NCBI RefSeq assembly: GCF_001703635.1
Contig: NZ_LQZT01000042.1
Span: forward strand, 62,001-126,000
Reading direction: 5' to 3'
From: Parahoeflea olei
GTDB lineage: Bacteria; Pseudomonadota; Alphaproteobacteria; Rhizobiales; Rhizobiaceae
Length of the DNA: 64,000 bases
Below are positions 24,924-33,310 of this stretch, piece by piece (the first letter of the stretch is position 1; every line of letters begins with the position of its first letter). The notes under the pieces were generated by a model, which saw only the letters and a list, made by a program, of their open reading frames with translations, was not told where the DNA came from and ran no database searches. Position numbers and translations under genes: made by a program.

Positions 24924-26000
24924 TCAGACCCGGGCGATATGGTTGTCCCAGGCGCAGGCATGGCTGGTGGTGCCGAAGCGGCCCCTTTCGCTCGAACTGA
25001 TGAAGCCGCTGCCGCTCGCCTGCAGGCCGCAGGTGCGCGGGGCGGTTTCGAGCGCCAGCGGCTGGCCGGAGCGGGTGTCGAGCGTGAGCACGACGCCCGA
25101 TTTCGGCGAGGCCACGCCGAGCGTGACGCCGTCATTGCCGATGGCGACCGAGCCCGCATAAAGACCGAAGCGCTGCGCCACATCCGCGGGAAGATCGACC
25201 GCGACCAGACCGGCTTCCTCATCGAGCCGGGCCAGAACCGGCACCTCGTCCATCGCGTCGCCCTCGTACTGACCGCCGATCCAGACGCGGGACGACGCAT
25301 CCACGGCCATGTGGCGCAGCGACAGGCGATTGAGCCGGGACGCCAGCGCATGCGACGATTTCAGCTCGCCGCTGGTCCGGTCGATGAAGACGATCGACGG
25401 CGCCATGGTTGCCAGATTGAGCTTGGCGCGGCCCTGGTCCGGATGGGTGCGGATGCCGCCATTGGCGACGCAGAGCGTGCGGCCATCGGGCATGAGCACG
25501 AGTTCGTGCGGGCCGATCCCATGGGTGGGAAACTCGCCGATACGCGCAAAACCGTCGGTGGCGTCGTAGACGCCGATCATGCCATCCCCGGTCTCATAGG
25601 CGTTTTCGGCGGCGTAGAGCAGCCGGCCATCGGGCGAGAACGCGCCATGGCCGTAGAAATGCCGGTCGGCGGGGGTATGGAAGAGAAGCGGCCGGGCTTC
25701 GGCGCGCGTGTGCAAGGCGACGGCGAAATTGCCCGGACGTCGCGCAAAGGCCACCAGCCAGTCGGCGGTGGCGTGGGTGGCAAATCCATGGCCGCGGCCC
25801 GGCAGATCGTGGGCCGAGACCCGGGCACCGTCGCGATCGAGAATGGCCACGCCATAGGCGCCCTTGGCGTCCATGTAGGCTGCCGCGAACAGAAGCTCCG
25901 AAGCGGCCAGCCGCTCGGCGCCAGCGGGCGTGAGTGCGCTCAGCCAGGCAAGGCCTGCCCCGGCCAGGAACGTGCGCCGCTCAAGGACGATCCGGCTCAA
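24924..26000 (-). CDS. DUF1513 family protein of the imelysin iron cluster
   Basis: 358 residues. An N-terminal Tat-like signal (ERRTFLAGAGLAWLSALTPAG) is followed by a beta-propeller-like periplasmic domain with repeated blades (GHGAFSPDGRLLYAAEN; GPHELVLMPDGRTLCVANG; RHMAVDASSRVWIGGQ). This family is the usual last gene of the imelysin/di-heme oxidoreductase iron clusters of alphaproteobacteria. Biochemical role not established. ATGA overlap with the upstream imelysin gene. The 226 bases between it and the radical SAM gene hold nothing I recognise. Confidence 0.85.
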   Translation of the reverse strand: MSRIVLERRTFLAGAGLAWLSALTPAGAERLAASELLFAAAYMDAKGAYGVAILDRDGARVSAHDLPGRGHGFATHATADWLVAFARRPGNFAVALHTRAEARPLLFHTPADRHFYGHGAFSPDGRLLYAAENAYETGDGMIGVYDATDGFARIGEFPTHGIGPHELVLMPDGRTLCVANGGIRTHPDQGRAKLNLATMAPSIVFIDRTSGELKSSHALASRLNRLSLRHMAVDASSRVWIGGQYEGDAMDEVPVLARLDEEAGLVAVDLPADVAQRFGLYAGSVAIGNDGVTLGVASPKSGVVLTLDTRSGQPLALETAPRTCGLQASGSGFISSSERGRFGTTSHACAWDNHIARV

Positions 26001-27115
26001 TCGCCATCTCCGAAGGAGAAGCCGACCGCAAGCCCGCCGGCCTGGGCGAACTCCTGGTCGAGCCGGTCGATGACGATCTTGATGGCATAGGCCAGATAGA
26101 CCAGCCTGTCCCGCTGCTTCGGGTCGGCCAGCAGGGTCTCGACCGGTGCATCGAGGCTGTCGGCGGTCCTGACCGCCTGGGTGAATTCGAAGCGGATCTG
26201 ATCGGGAAGCCGCGGCGCGCTTTCCTCGGCGACCACTTCGATCCCGCTTTCGTTGAACAGCGATTCAAGCCCGGCAATGCCGGCGCTGATCGACGGCAGG
26301 GTCATCTCCGAGCGCCAGTACAGCGCCGATTTCGCGCGATCGTGGTCGGGCGTGTCGGGATCGAGGAAGGCGCCGATGCGGGTGTCGCGGATCGCCTCGA
26401 GACCGTGGATCATCTGCCCCAGAAGCACATTGAGCGCTTCCTCGTCGGTGCGGAACAGCGGATTGGTCGGGCCGGGCTCGCGGAACGCCGCGAGGAAGGG
26501 GCTGCCTTCGTCCCAACCGTCGATCAGCTCGGCGGAGAGATTGGCGACATTGTCGGCCGCGGCGCGGGCGAAGCGGCAGCCGTGCGCCGCCGCGGCATCC
26601 GGCGCGGACGCTGCCAGCGCCTCGCTGCCGGTGCCGAACAGGATGTATTCGAGTGCGCCCAGCCCCTGCATGGCCACGCTCTTGCCGGCAAGCGTGACAG
26701 TATCGGTGACACTTTCGTCCTGCGTGGCCAGGGCTGCCTCGACCTGTTTCCGCCCGGTGCCCTTGCGGTCGGGGAAGAACAGAATCCGCTCGAGCCGGTT
26801 GTCGGACATCACCGCCCCGAGCCGCAGCCATTCGATGCGCGACCATTCGTCGGCCGCAGCACGGAAGGCGGTGCGCGAGGCCGCCAGCGTGTCGCCCGAC
26901 GGCGTGGCGCACAGGGTTGCGATTCCGCTCTCAAGATCGACCGCAGCCTGGTTGAAGGCCGCGTAGCGCGGACGCACGTAATGATCGACCATGCGGTTCA
27001 GCACCGGGGCGATCGGCGCCACCGACGCCGTCTGTGCAACCGCCGCCCCGCTGCCGATGCCAAGGCCCGCGCCTGCGAGCATCGCCGTTGCGAGAAGGAG
27101 CGGCAGCACGCGCAT
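25997..27115 (-). CDS. Imelysin family periplasmic protein (second copy)
   Basis: 372 residues with a Sec signal peptide (MRVLPLLLATAMLAGAGLG) and an imelysin domain. The family motif appears as GLGALEYILFG (about residues 135-145), the variant with Ala in place of His. Imelysins are iron-regulated periplasmic or outer-membrane proteins implicated in iron uptake. ATG at 27115 preferred; a GTG one codon upstream overlaps the previous gene. Coupled to the di-heme oxidoreductase by TGATG. Confidence 0.88.
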   Translation of the reverse strand: MRVLPLLLATAMLAGAGLGIGSGAAVAQTASVAPIAPVLNRMVDHYVRPRYAAFNQAAVDLESGIATLCATPSGDTLAASRTAFRAAADEWSRIEWLRLGAVMSDNRLERILFFPDRKGTGRKQVEAALATQDESVTDTVTLAGKSVAMQGLGALEYILFGTGSEALAASAPDAAAAHGCRFARAAADNVANLSAELIDGWDEGSPFLAAFREPGPTNPLFRTDEEALNVLLGQMIHGLEAIRDTRIGAFLDPDTPDHDRAKSALYWRSEMTLPSISAGIAGLESLFNESGIEVVAEESAPRLPDQIRFEFTQAVRTADSLDAPVETLLADPKQRDRLVYLAYAIKIVIDRLDQEFAQAGGLAVGFSFGDGD

Positions 27116-28695
27116 CACAGGCTCTCCAGGAATTTCAGAAGGGCGTCGCGGTCGGACTTCTCGAGTGCGGCAAAGCCGTCGCGCGCGGCCTGGGCCTCGC
27201 CGCCATGCCAGAGGATCGCCTCGGTCAGGTTGCGGGCACGGCCGTCATGCAGGAAGAAGGTGTGGTCGTTGACCACCTGGGTCAGGCCCACGCCCCACAG
27301 CGGCGGCGTGCGCCATTCCCGGCCGTCGGCCACGCCCACCTGCTGGCCGTCGGCCAGGCCTTCGCCCATGTCATGCAGCAGGAAATCGGAATAGGGCCAG
27401 ATCAGCTGAAAGCGGTGCGCTTCCTGCTCGGCCGTGCGGGAGGTCACGAATTTCGGCGTGTGGCAGGAGGTGCAGCCGATGGCGTAGAACAGCTGCTTGC
27501 CGGCCAGCACGGTCGGGTCATCGACATCACGGCGGGCCGGCGCCGCGAGATTCTTGGAATAGAAGGTGACGAGGTCCAGCACCGGATCGGGCGCTTCGCT
27601 GACGCCGAGATCGGCCTGTTCGCCATGCGGCAGTTCCAGGCAGGCCGTTTGCGCTTCGGTGCAATCGCCGTAATTGCCGGGCACGTCGGGCGTGGAGATG
27701 CCGATATCGCCCGAAAATGCCCCGGCCGCCTGCTGGCGCACGGTGGCGTTCTGGGCTTTCCAGCCGAAGCGGCCAATGGCGAGCTCGCCGGTCGCCGGAT
27801 CGCGCGCCAGCGCCACCCGTCCCGAAATGCCGTCGCCGTCGCGGTCGTCAGGATCGGCGAGCGCGATGATGTCGGCGGGGTGAATGGCTTCGACCAGGCC
27901 GAGAGCGGTCATCGGCGGGGTCATGCGCGGCGACAGCGTGGTCTCGGGATCGAGCGGGCCGTAGCCGAGATCGGCGACGCTGTAGCTCGGCGCCCGCAGC
28001 GTGACCACGGTGCCGTCACCGAGTTCGACCGGAACGTCGCGGTAGTCGATCACCATCCGGCCTTCGGCCTTGAGGCCCGGCACCGCCAGATCCTGCAACT
28101 GGCCCCCGTAGACGGGGTCCGGCAGCGAGGCGGCCATATGGGTTTCGAGCGCCCGGCGCTCCTCGTCGGTGCGGGCCGGGCGGGCGAGTCTCAGGAACAT
28201 GGAGGTGGCGTCGGCCGCCCCTTCCGGCGGGTGGCCGCGGCCATCCTTGATGTGGCAGCTCTGGCAGGCGCGGGCATTGAACAGCGGCCCCAGCCCGTCG
28301 GAAGCCTGGGTGGACGACGGCGCCGACACCCACAGCTTGCGGAACAGCGCATTGCCGAGCTTGAAGGTTTCTTCTTCCGCGAAGGAGATGTTGGCGCTGA
28401 ACTGCGACAGCGAATCGCGGTTGACGAGCTTGGTGGTGGTGCCGGCGCCACCCTGCATGGTCTCGAATTGTTCGGGCGCGTCGAAGGACGTGGTCGGCCT
28501 GACCACCTTTTCGACACGGGCCCGATCCTTTTCCGACAGGTCGTCGCGGATGTGCGGAAGGCCGGACAGGTCCTGGGCCAAGGCCGGCCCGCCGGCGGCG
28601 AGCACGAGGCACGCCGCCAGGCCGGCAAGCAGCGAAGGCATGATTCGGCGCCCAAGCGGCGCCGCAGAAACAGGGGCTGAAAATTTCTCGGTCAT
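27115..28695 (-). CDS. Di-heme oxidoreductase (DHOR/thiol oxidoreductase family)
   Basis: 526 residues, with a signal peptide at about residues 18-40 and two c-type heme motifs, CQSCH (about 143) and CTSCH (near 410, following AIG). This is the putative di-heme peroxidase-like family (COG3488) usually beside imelysins. It likely passes electrons in the periplasm during iron uptake; role inferred. The start at 28695 (MTEKFSAPVS) has an AGGGCGG site; the frame remains open 31 codons further upstream without a site. Confidence 0.87.
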   Translation of the reverse strand: MTEKFSAPVSAAPLGRRIMPSLLAGLAACLVLAAGGPALAQDLSGLPHIRDDLSEKDRARVEKVVRPTTSFDAPEQFETMQGGAGTTTKLVNRDSLSQFSANISFAEEETFKLGNALFRKLWVSAPSSTQASDGLGPLFNARACQSCHIKDGRGHPPEGAADATSMFLRLARPARTDEERRALETHMAASLPDPVYGGQLQDLAVPGLKAEGRMVIDYRDVPVELGDGTVVTLRAPSYSVADLGYGPLDPETTLSPRMTPPMTALGLVEAIHPADIIALADPDDRDGDGISGRVALARDPATGELAIGRFGWKAQNATVRQQAAGAFSGDIGISTPDVPGNYGDCTEAQTACLELPHGEQADLGVSEAPDPVLDLVTFYSKNLAAPARRDVDDPTVLAGKQLFYAIGCTSCHTPKFVTSRTAEQEAHRFQLIWPYSDFLLHDMGEGLADGQQVGVADGREWRTPPLWGVGLTQVVNDHTFFLHDGRARNLTEAILWHGGEAQAARDGFAALEKSDRDALLKFLESL

Positions 28696-28805
28696 GTAGC
28701 ACCGCCCTGGCTTGACGCCGAGCGGCACAGAAAAATCCTGCGCCAAGATCTGGGGCCGGGACCCTGACGACGATGTCGCAACACTCATGCCTGCTCTCTT
28801 TGTTG

Positions 28806-29288
28806 TCAGTCCGCTTCGGCGGAAGACGCGTTCAGCAAGCCGTATTTCTGTTCGCCAAGGCTTTCGAGGAGATTGAGCTGGGTCTCGAGAAAATCGATGT
28901 GCCCTTCCTCGTCGGCGATCAGCGATTCGAACAGGTTCTTGCTGACGTAGTCGCCTTCCTTCTCGCAGATATCGCGTGATTTGGTGTAGGCGTTCCAGGC
29001 ATCCTGCTCGCCGGCCAGGTCCGCCTCAAGAACTTCCTTGAGGGTCTGGCCGATCCGGAGCGGCGCCACATTCTGCATGTTCGGAAAGCCGTCGAGGAAA
29101 ATGATGCGCTCGACCAGCTTGTCGGCGTGCTGCATCTCCTCGATGCTCTCGGCGCGCTCCTTGGCGGCGAGCTTGGCATAGCCCCAGTCTTCGAGAAGAC
29201 GGTAGTGAAGCCAGTACTGGTTGACCGCCGAAAGCTCCAGAAACAGCGCCTCATTGAGGCAATCGACGACTTTTTTGCTCTTTTTCAT
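28806..29288 (-). CDS. bfr: Bacterioferritin
   Basis: 160 residues, iron-storage protein forming a 24-mer cage. All ferroxidase ligands are visible: Glu18, Glu51, His54, Glu94 and the EEGH pair near 127-130; the heme ligand Met52 is present (EEMQHAD). Length matches E. coli Bfr (158). It is 35 bases downstream of the Bfd-like gene and its downstream neighbour is the di-heme oxidoreductase. Confidence 0.97.
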   Translation of the reverse strand: MKKSKKVVDCLNEALFLELSAVNQYWLHYRLLEDWGYAKLAAKERAESIEEMQHADKLVERIIFLDGFPNMQNVAPLRIGQTLKEVLEADLAGEQDAWNAYTKSRDICEKEGDYVSKNLFESLIADEEGHIDFLETQLNLLESLGEQKYGLLNASSAEAD

Positions 29289-29323
29289 GGTGTCCTATCC
29301 CGTTTTGGTGACCGAGGCTCACC

Positions 29324-29650
29324 CTAGAGCATTCGATTACCGGAGACGAACAACTTTTTCGGTCTTGAAGCCTTTTTTGCACGCTCCATCCGGGTGCGCT
29401 GGGCGGCGATCCGCTCGAGCAGTTCCACCACCTTGGGCGCCGGGCTTTGCATCAGTTCGTGATAGCGCCGCGTCGTTTCGACGATGATGTTGATGACGCT
29501 GGGGAAGCACCCGCAGCACTTGCCGCGGGCGCTCATCGCCTGGAACACCCGTCCAGGCGTGATCAGCTGCCACTCGTCGACCATGAGGAACTCAAGAATG
29601 ACGTCCTCGATCTCCTTGCTGGTAACGATGTTGCAGCTGCACACGATCAT
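29324..29650 (-). CDS. bfd: Bacterioferritin-associated ferredoxin (Bfd-like)
   Basis: 108 residues. The [2Fe-2S] ligands fit Cys4, Cys6, Cys45 and Cys48 (VCSCN and KCCGC), the Bfd pattern. Bfd reduces the bacterioferritin core to release iron. The protein is longer than the about 64-residue E. coli form, with a basic C-terminal helix (about 70-100). Immediately upstream of bfr in the same direction. An additional Cys46 lies beside the cluster motif. Confidence 0.88.
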   Translation of the reverse strand: MIVCSCNIVTSKEIEDVILEFLMVDEWQLITPGRVFQAMSARGKCCGCFPSVINIIVETTRRYHELMQSPAPKVVELLERIAAQRTRMERAKKASRPKKLFVSGNRML

Positions 29651-29661
29651 GACGTTCTCTC

Positions 29662-30936
29662 TTACTTGAAGACCGCATCGGGGCTGTCGAGACTGTCGGA
29701 CCCCTCGAGCTCGATGGTGCCGAGATCCAGAGCGGCGATGACGCGCTCGATCGAACGGGTCTGCTTGATCAGCCCGTCGATGGCCGCCTGCACGGTGGCA
29801 TTGCCCTCGGCATTGTCGGTGGCGATCATCTGGTCATAGGCCTCGACCGTCTCGGCACGCTCGACCATCGCGTCCATGGCGGCGATGGTGGCGTCGAGAT
29901 CGGCGGCGAGTTCCTTGGCGATCGCCGGATCCTTCTGCGCGACCAGCTCGGCAAGCGAGGGCCCGGTCATCTCGGTGCCGTCCGGACGGGTATAGGAGCC
30001 GGTATAGGCCGAGCGGATGCCGACGGCATCGTAGCGGTGCGAATTGTGGGTGTTGTCGGAGAAGCAGTCATGCTCCTCTTCCGGGTCGCCGAGCAGCAGG
30101 CCGAGCTTCATGCGCTCGCCGGCAAGTTCGCCATAGGACAGCGAGCCCATGCCGGTGAGGATGGTCGACAGGCCGCCGGCGACGCCGGCTTCCTCGAGCG
30201 CGGTGCGTGCGGCACCGCCGTCCTTCCAGTTGGCGGCCATTTCCTCGAGGTCGGCGACCAGCAATTCGCTGGCGGCGGCGAGATATTCGCGGCGGCGATC
30301 GCAATTGCCGTTGGTGCAGTTCTCGAGGCTGTAGTCGGTGGCCGGGCGGGCGCCGGCGCCGGGGCCGTTGCCATTGAGGTCCTGGCCCCAGAGCAGGAAT
30401 TCGATGGCGTGATAGCCCGAAGCGACATTGGCCTCGATGCCGCCGGCCTCCTGCAGGGTGTCGGCGATCAGTTCCGGGGTGATCTTGCTCGCATCAATGG
30501 TCTTGCCGTTGATCTCGATCTGGCTGTTGGCGATGACATTGGCGGTGAACAGCGAGTTCTCGTCGCTTTCCGTGCCGTAGCTCGCATCGACATAATCGAT
30601 CAGCCCCTCGTCGAGCGGCCAGGCGTTGACCCGGCCTTCCCAGTCGTCAACGATGGCGTTGCCGAAGCGGTAGACCTCACTCTGCTGGTAGGGAACGCGG
30701 GCGGCAAGCCATGCGGTCTTGGCGGCAGCCAGCGTGTCTTCGGTCGGTTCGGCGAGAAAAGCCTCGATGGCCGCATCCAGCGCCTGCGCGGTTGCCAGGG
30801 AATCGGCATATTTCGCTTCGGCGACGTCGGCATAGTGCTCGATCACCGCTTCCGGCGTGGTGTCCGCACGCACCGGCGCACTCAGCGCCGTGGAAGCCAG
30901 CAGTCCGAACCCTATCAGTCTTGCGAGGTTCTTCAT
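29662..30936 (-). CDS. Imelysin family iron-uptake protein (IrpA-like)
   Basis: 424 residues with a signal peptide (MKNLARLIGFGLLASTALSA) and an imelysin domain with the motif GYHAIEFLLWGQD (the GxHxxE signature, about residues 162-174). It is the first imelysin of the cluster and eleven bases upstream of bfd. AAGGAG twelve bases before the ATG decides the start; the longer open frame upstream is not translated by this reading. Confidence 0.92.
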   Translation of the reverse strand: MKNLARLIGFGLLASTALSAPVRADTTPEAVIEHYADVAEAKYADSLATAQALDAAIEAFLAEPTEDTLAAAKTAWLAARVPYQQSEVYRFGNAIVDDWEGRVNAWPLDEGLIDYVDASYGTESDENSLFTANVIANSQIEINGKTIDASKITPELIADTLQEAGGIEANVASGYHAIEFLLWGQDLNGNGPGAGARPATDYSLENCTNGNCDRRREYLAAASELLVADLEEMAANWKDGGAARTALEEAGVAGGLSTILTGMGSLSYGELAGERMKLGLLLGDPEEEHDCFSDNTHNSHRYDAVGIRSAYTGSYTRPDGTEMTGPSLAELVAQKDPAIAKELAADLDATIAAMDAMVERAETVEAYDQMIATDNAEGNATVQAAIDGLIKQTRSIERVIAALDLGTIELEGSDSLDSPDAVFK

Positions 30937-30982
30937 CGTCCGTGATACTCCTTGTCTTACTCTTTTCAGTCTTGAAAATGCG

Positions 30983-31516
30983 TCAGTGAACCGAGCCGCT
31001 CGCCGGGCCTCCGGCATAGGCGGCCGACCGCAATTCGATATCCGCGATGGCATCGAGCGGGATCGGGGTGAGCCGCTGGCCGTGGCCAAGCAGGACCCCG
31101 GCATAAGTGCTCGCCCTGTCGATGATGTCGAAACAGGTTTCCGAACACGACAGCAGCCGGGCCGACTGCACCATGGTGACCTCATCGCCATTCTGCGCAC
31201 CGGCGACCATGCCGAGCACCAGGCACTCGTCGCGACACAGATGGCCGGTGCCGGGCCGGCAGAACCGCAGCGGACAGGTCGCGCACACGCCGAGCCGGCC
31301 GATAAGCGAGGTCATCAGCTCAAGCGCATAGGCGCCGTCGGCGGCGCCGAGCGCCTGCCAATGGGCCGACCGGGCGGCATCCCAGTAGCGGCTGTCGCGA
31401 TGGGCAAGGCTCGCCACGCAATTGCGGTAGCCATTGACGACCAGATTCTCCGGCTGGCGGCGAAGATAGGCCGCCGCCGGGCATTCCGTGTCCTGATGAT
31501 GTGGTGTGCGCGCCAT
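30983..31516 (-). CDS. Cys-rich hypothetical protein heading the iron cluster
   Basis: 177 residues, not recognised. It has a metal-binding-like Cys set in the middle: CATCPLRFC, then CRDEC and SCSETC, plus Cys12 and Cys31. No signal peptide. It precedes the imelysin gene by 46 bases in the same direction, so it is probably part of the iron cluster and may be an Fe-S sensor or electron carrier; this is inference. GGGG ribosome-like site before the ATG. Confidence 0.65.
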   Translation of the reverse strand: MARTPHHQDTECPAAAYLRRQPENLVVNGYRNCVASLAHRDSRYWDAARSAHWQALGAADGAYALELMTSLIGRLGVCATCPLRFCRPGTGHLCRDECLVLGMVAGAQNGDEVTMVQSARLLSCSETCFDIIDRASTYAGVLLGHGQRLTPIPLDAIADIELRSAAYAGGPASGSVH

Positions 31517-31857
31517 GCCGACCCCATGCCTAAAACATGAGTGATTGGGTAATGTAATTATAAAGTGGAGTCAAACAGTATAGATTAGAATGACTCCAAA
31601 CTGGCGGCCCGCCGCCGGGCGCCGATCCGGTGACCGGCTCCACAGCCGCCATGTGAATGCGTGTCACACACGCGGATTTCCCTGTTTGCGGAATGGATCG
31701 GCCCACTTCACGAAATGCTGCAATCGTAAATTTCCGCGTGAATATACAATAGTCGAATAGTAACCGAGCCACGGCCATGTTTGTCTTAAGACTGCTATCA
31801 CCGTAGCTACATGGCGGGACTGGGAGGTCTTGCCGTTTCCACTCCAGGGAGGATTAA
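31517..31857. promoter_or_regulatory. Divergent region between the iron cluster and the ABC importer
   Basis: About 340 bp, AT-richer than the neighbours. It contains a perfect inverted repeat TGGAGTCA (31566-31573) with TGACTCCA (31591-31598), separated by 17 bases, placed about 50-80 bases before the left-reading Cys-rich gene, and a short palindrome GTCTTAAGAC near 31784. Both promoters must lie here; regulator unknown. Confidence 0.45.
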
Positions 31858-33201
31858 ATGACGAAATTCCAAGTGAATCGCCGTACGCTGATCAAATCCG
31901 GCGCGGCGATCGGCGCTGGCCTGGCGCTGCCGACGATTTTCACGAGCTCGGCGCGGGCCTATCTCAACGAGCCCAAGGGCGACACCGTCGTGCTCGGCTT
32001 CAACGTGCCGCAGACCGGCCCCTATGCCGATGAGGGTCTCGACGAACTGCGCGCGCAGGAACTGGCCGTCCAGCACCTCAACGGCGAAGGCGACGGCGGC
32101 ATGCTCAACACCTTCTCCTCGAAGGTGCTCAAGGGCAACGGCATCCTCGGCAAGAAGGTGACCTTCGTGTCCGGCGACACCCAGACCAAGTCCGACGCCG
32201 CCCGCGCCTCCGCCAAGTCGATGATCGAGAAGGACGGCGCCATCATGATCAACGGCGGCTCGTCCTCGGGCGTGGCCGTGGCCGTGCAGGGCCTGTGCCA
32301 GGAAGCGGGCGTGATCTTCATGGCCGGCCTGACCCACTCCAACGACACCACCGGCAAGGACAAGAAGCGCAACGGCTTCCGCCACTTCTTCAACGCCTAC
32401 ATGTCCGGCCAGGCGCTGGCTCCGGTGCTGGCCAAGGCCTATGGCAGCGACCGCCGCGCCTACCACCTGACCGCCGACTACACCTGGGGCTGGACGCAGC
32501 AGGAATCGATCGCCAAGGCGACCGAAGCCATGGGCTGGGAAACCGTCAACAACGTGCTGACCCCGCTGGCTGCGACCGACTTCTCGTCCTACATCGCGCC
32601 GGTGCTCAATTCCGGTGCGGACGTGCTGGTTCTCAACCACTACGGCGGCAACATGGTCAACTCGCTGACCAACGCGGTGCAGTTCGGCCTGCGCGACAAG
32701 ACCGTCAACGGCAAGCAGTTCGAAATCGTGGTTCCGCTCTATTCCGAGCTGATGGCCGCGGGCGCGGGCGCAAACGTGCGCGGCGTGTTCGGGTCGATGA
32801 ACTGGAACTGGCAGCTGCAGGACGAAGGCTCCAAGGCTTTCGTCAAGTCCTTCGGCGAGAAATACGGCCGTCCGCCCTCGAACTCGGCGCATACCTGCTA
32901 CGTGCAGACCCTGCTCTACGCCGATGCCGTGGAACGCGCCGGCACCTTCGATCCCTGCGGCGTCGTCGAAGCGCTCGAAGGCTTCGAGTTCGACGGCCTT
33001 GGCAACGGCCCGACGCTCTACCGCGCCGAGGACCACCAGTGCTTCAAGGACGTGCTGGTCATGAAGGGCACGGAAAACCCGACCAACGAGTACGACACGC
33101 TGGAAATCGTCGAAGTGACGCCGCGCGCCCAGGTCGAATACGCACCGGATCATCCGATGTTCGCCGGCGGCGACCTCGGCCAGTGCAACTCGGGCGCATA
33201 A
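31858..33201 (+). CDS. ABC importer substrate-binding protein (branched-chain amino-acid type)
   Basis: 447 residues with a Tat-like signal (NRRTLIKSGAAIGAGLALP) and a periplasmic-binding-protein type 1 fold (FNVPQTGPYADEGLDELRA; GVAVAVQGLCQEAGVIF). First gene of a five-gene importer. It does not look like a canonical UrtA or LivJ, so substrate is unknown. Strong GGAGG ribosome site. Confidence 0.88.
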   Translation: MTKFQVNRRTLIKSGAAIGAGLALPTIFTSSARAYLNEPKGDTVVLGFNVPQTGPYADEGLDELRAQELAVQHLNGEGDGGMLNTFSSKVLKGNGILGKKVTFVSGDTQTKSDAARASAKSMIEKDGAIMINGGSSSGVAVAVQGLCQEAGVIFMAGLTHSNDTTGKDKKRNGFRHFFNAYMSGQALAPVLAKAYGSDRRAYHLTADYTWGWTQQESIAKATEAMGWETVNNVLTPLAATDFSSYIAPVLNSGADVLVLNHYGGNMVNSLTNAVQFGLRDKTVNGKQFEIVVPLYSELMAAGAGANVRGVFGSMNWNWQLQDEGSKAFVKSFGEKYGRPPSNSAHTCYVQTLLYADAVERAGTFDPCGVVEALEGFEFDGLGNGPTLYRAEDHQCFKDVLVMKGTENPTNEYDTLEIVEVTPRAQVEYAPDHPMFAGGDLGQCNSGA

Positions 33202-33217
33202 GCCCCCTCACAGCTCT

Positions 33218-33246
33218 GCCGCGTCGCCCCTGGCGGCGCGGCTTTG
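33218..33246 (+). terminator. Stem-loop after the binding-protein gene (attenuator-like)
   Basis: An 11-bp GC stem (left arm 33218-33228, right arm 33232-33242, one G-T pair) with a three-base loop is followed by TTTGT. It sits 17 bases after the binding-protein stop and before the permease genes, where such hairpins keep binding-protein mRNA in excess. Confidence 0.6.
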
Positions 33247-33310
33247 TACTTGAAATGAGTTTCAAGCCGTCGCGCCCTCGCGCGCGCGGTCTGTCGATGC
33301 GGGCTTCATC

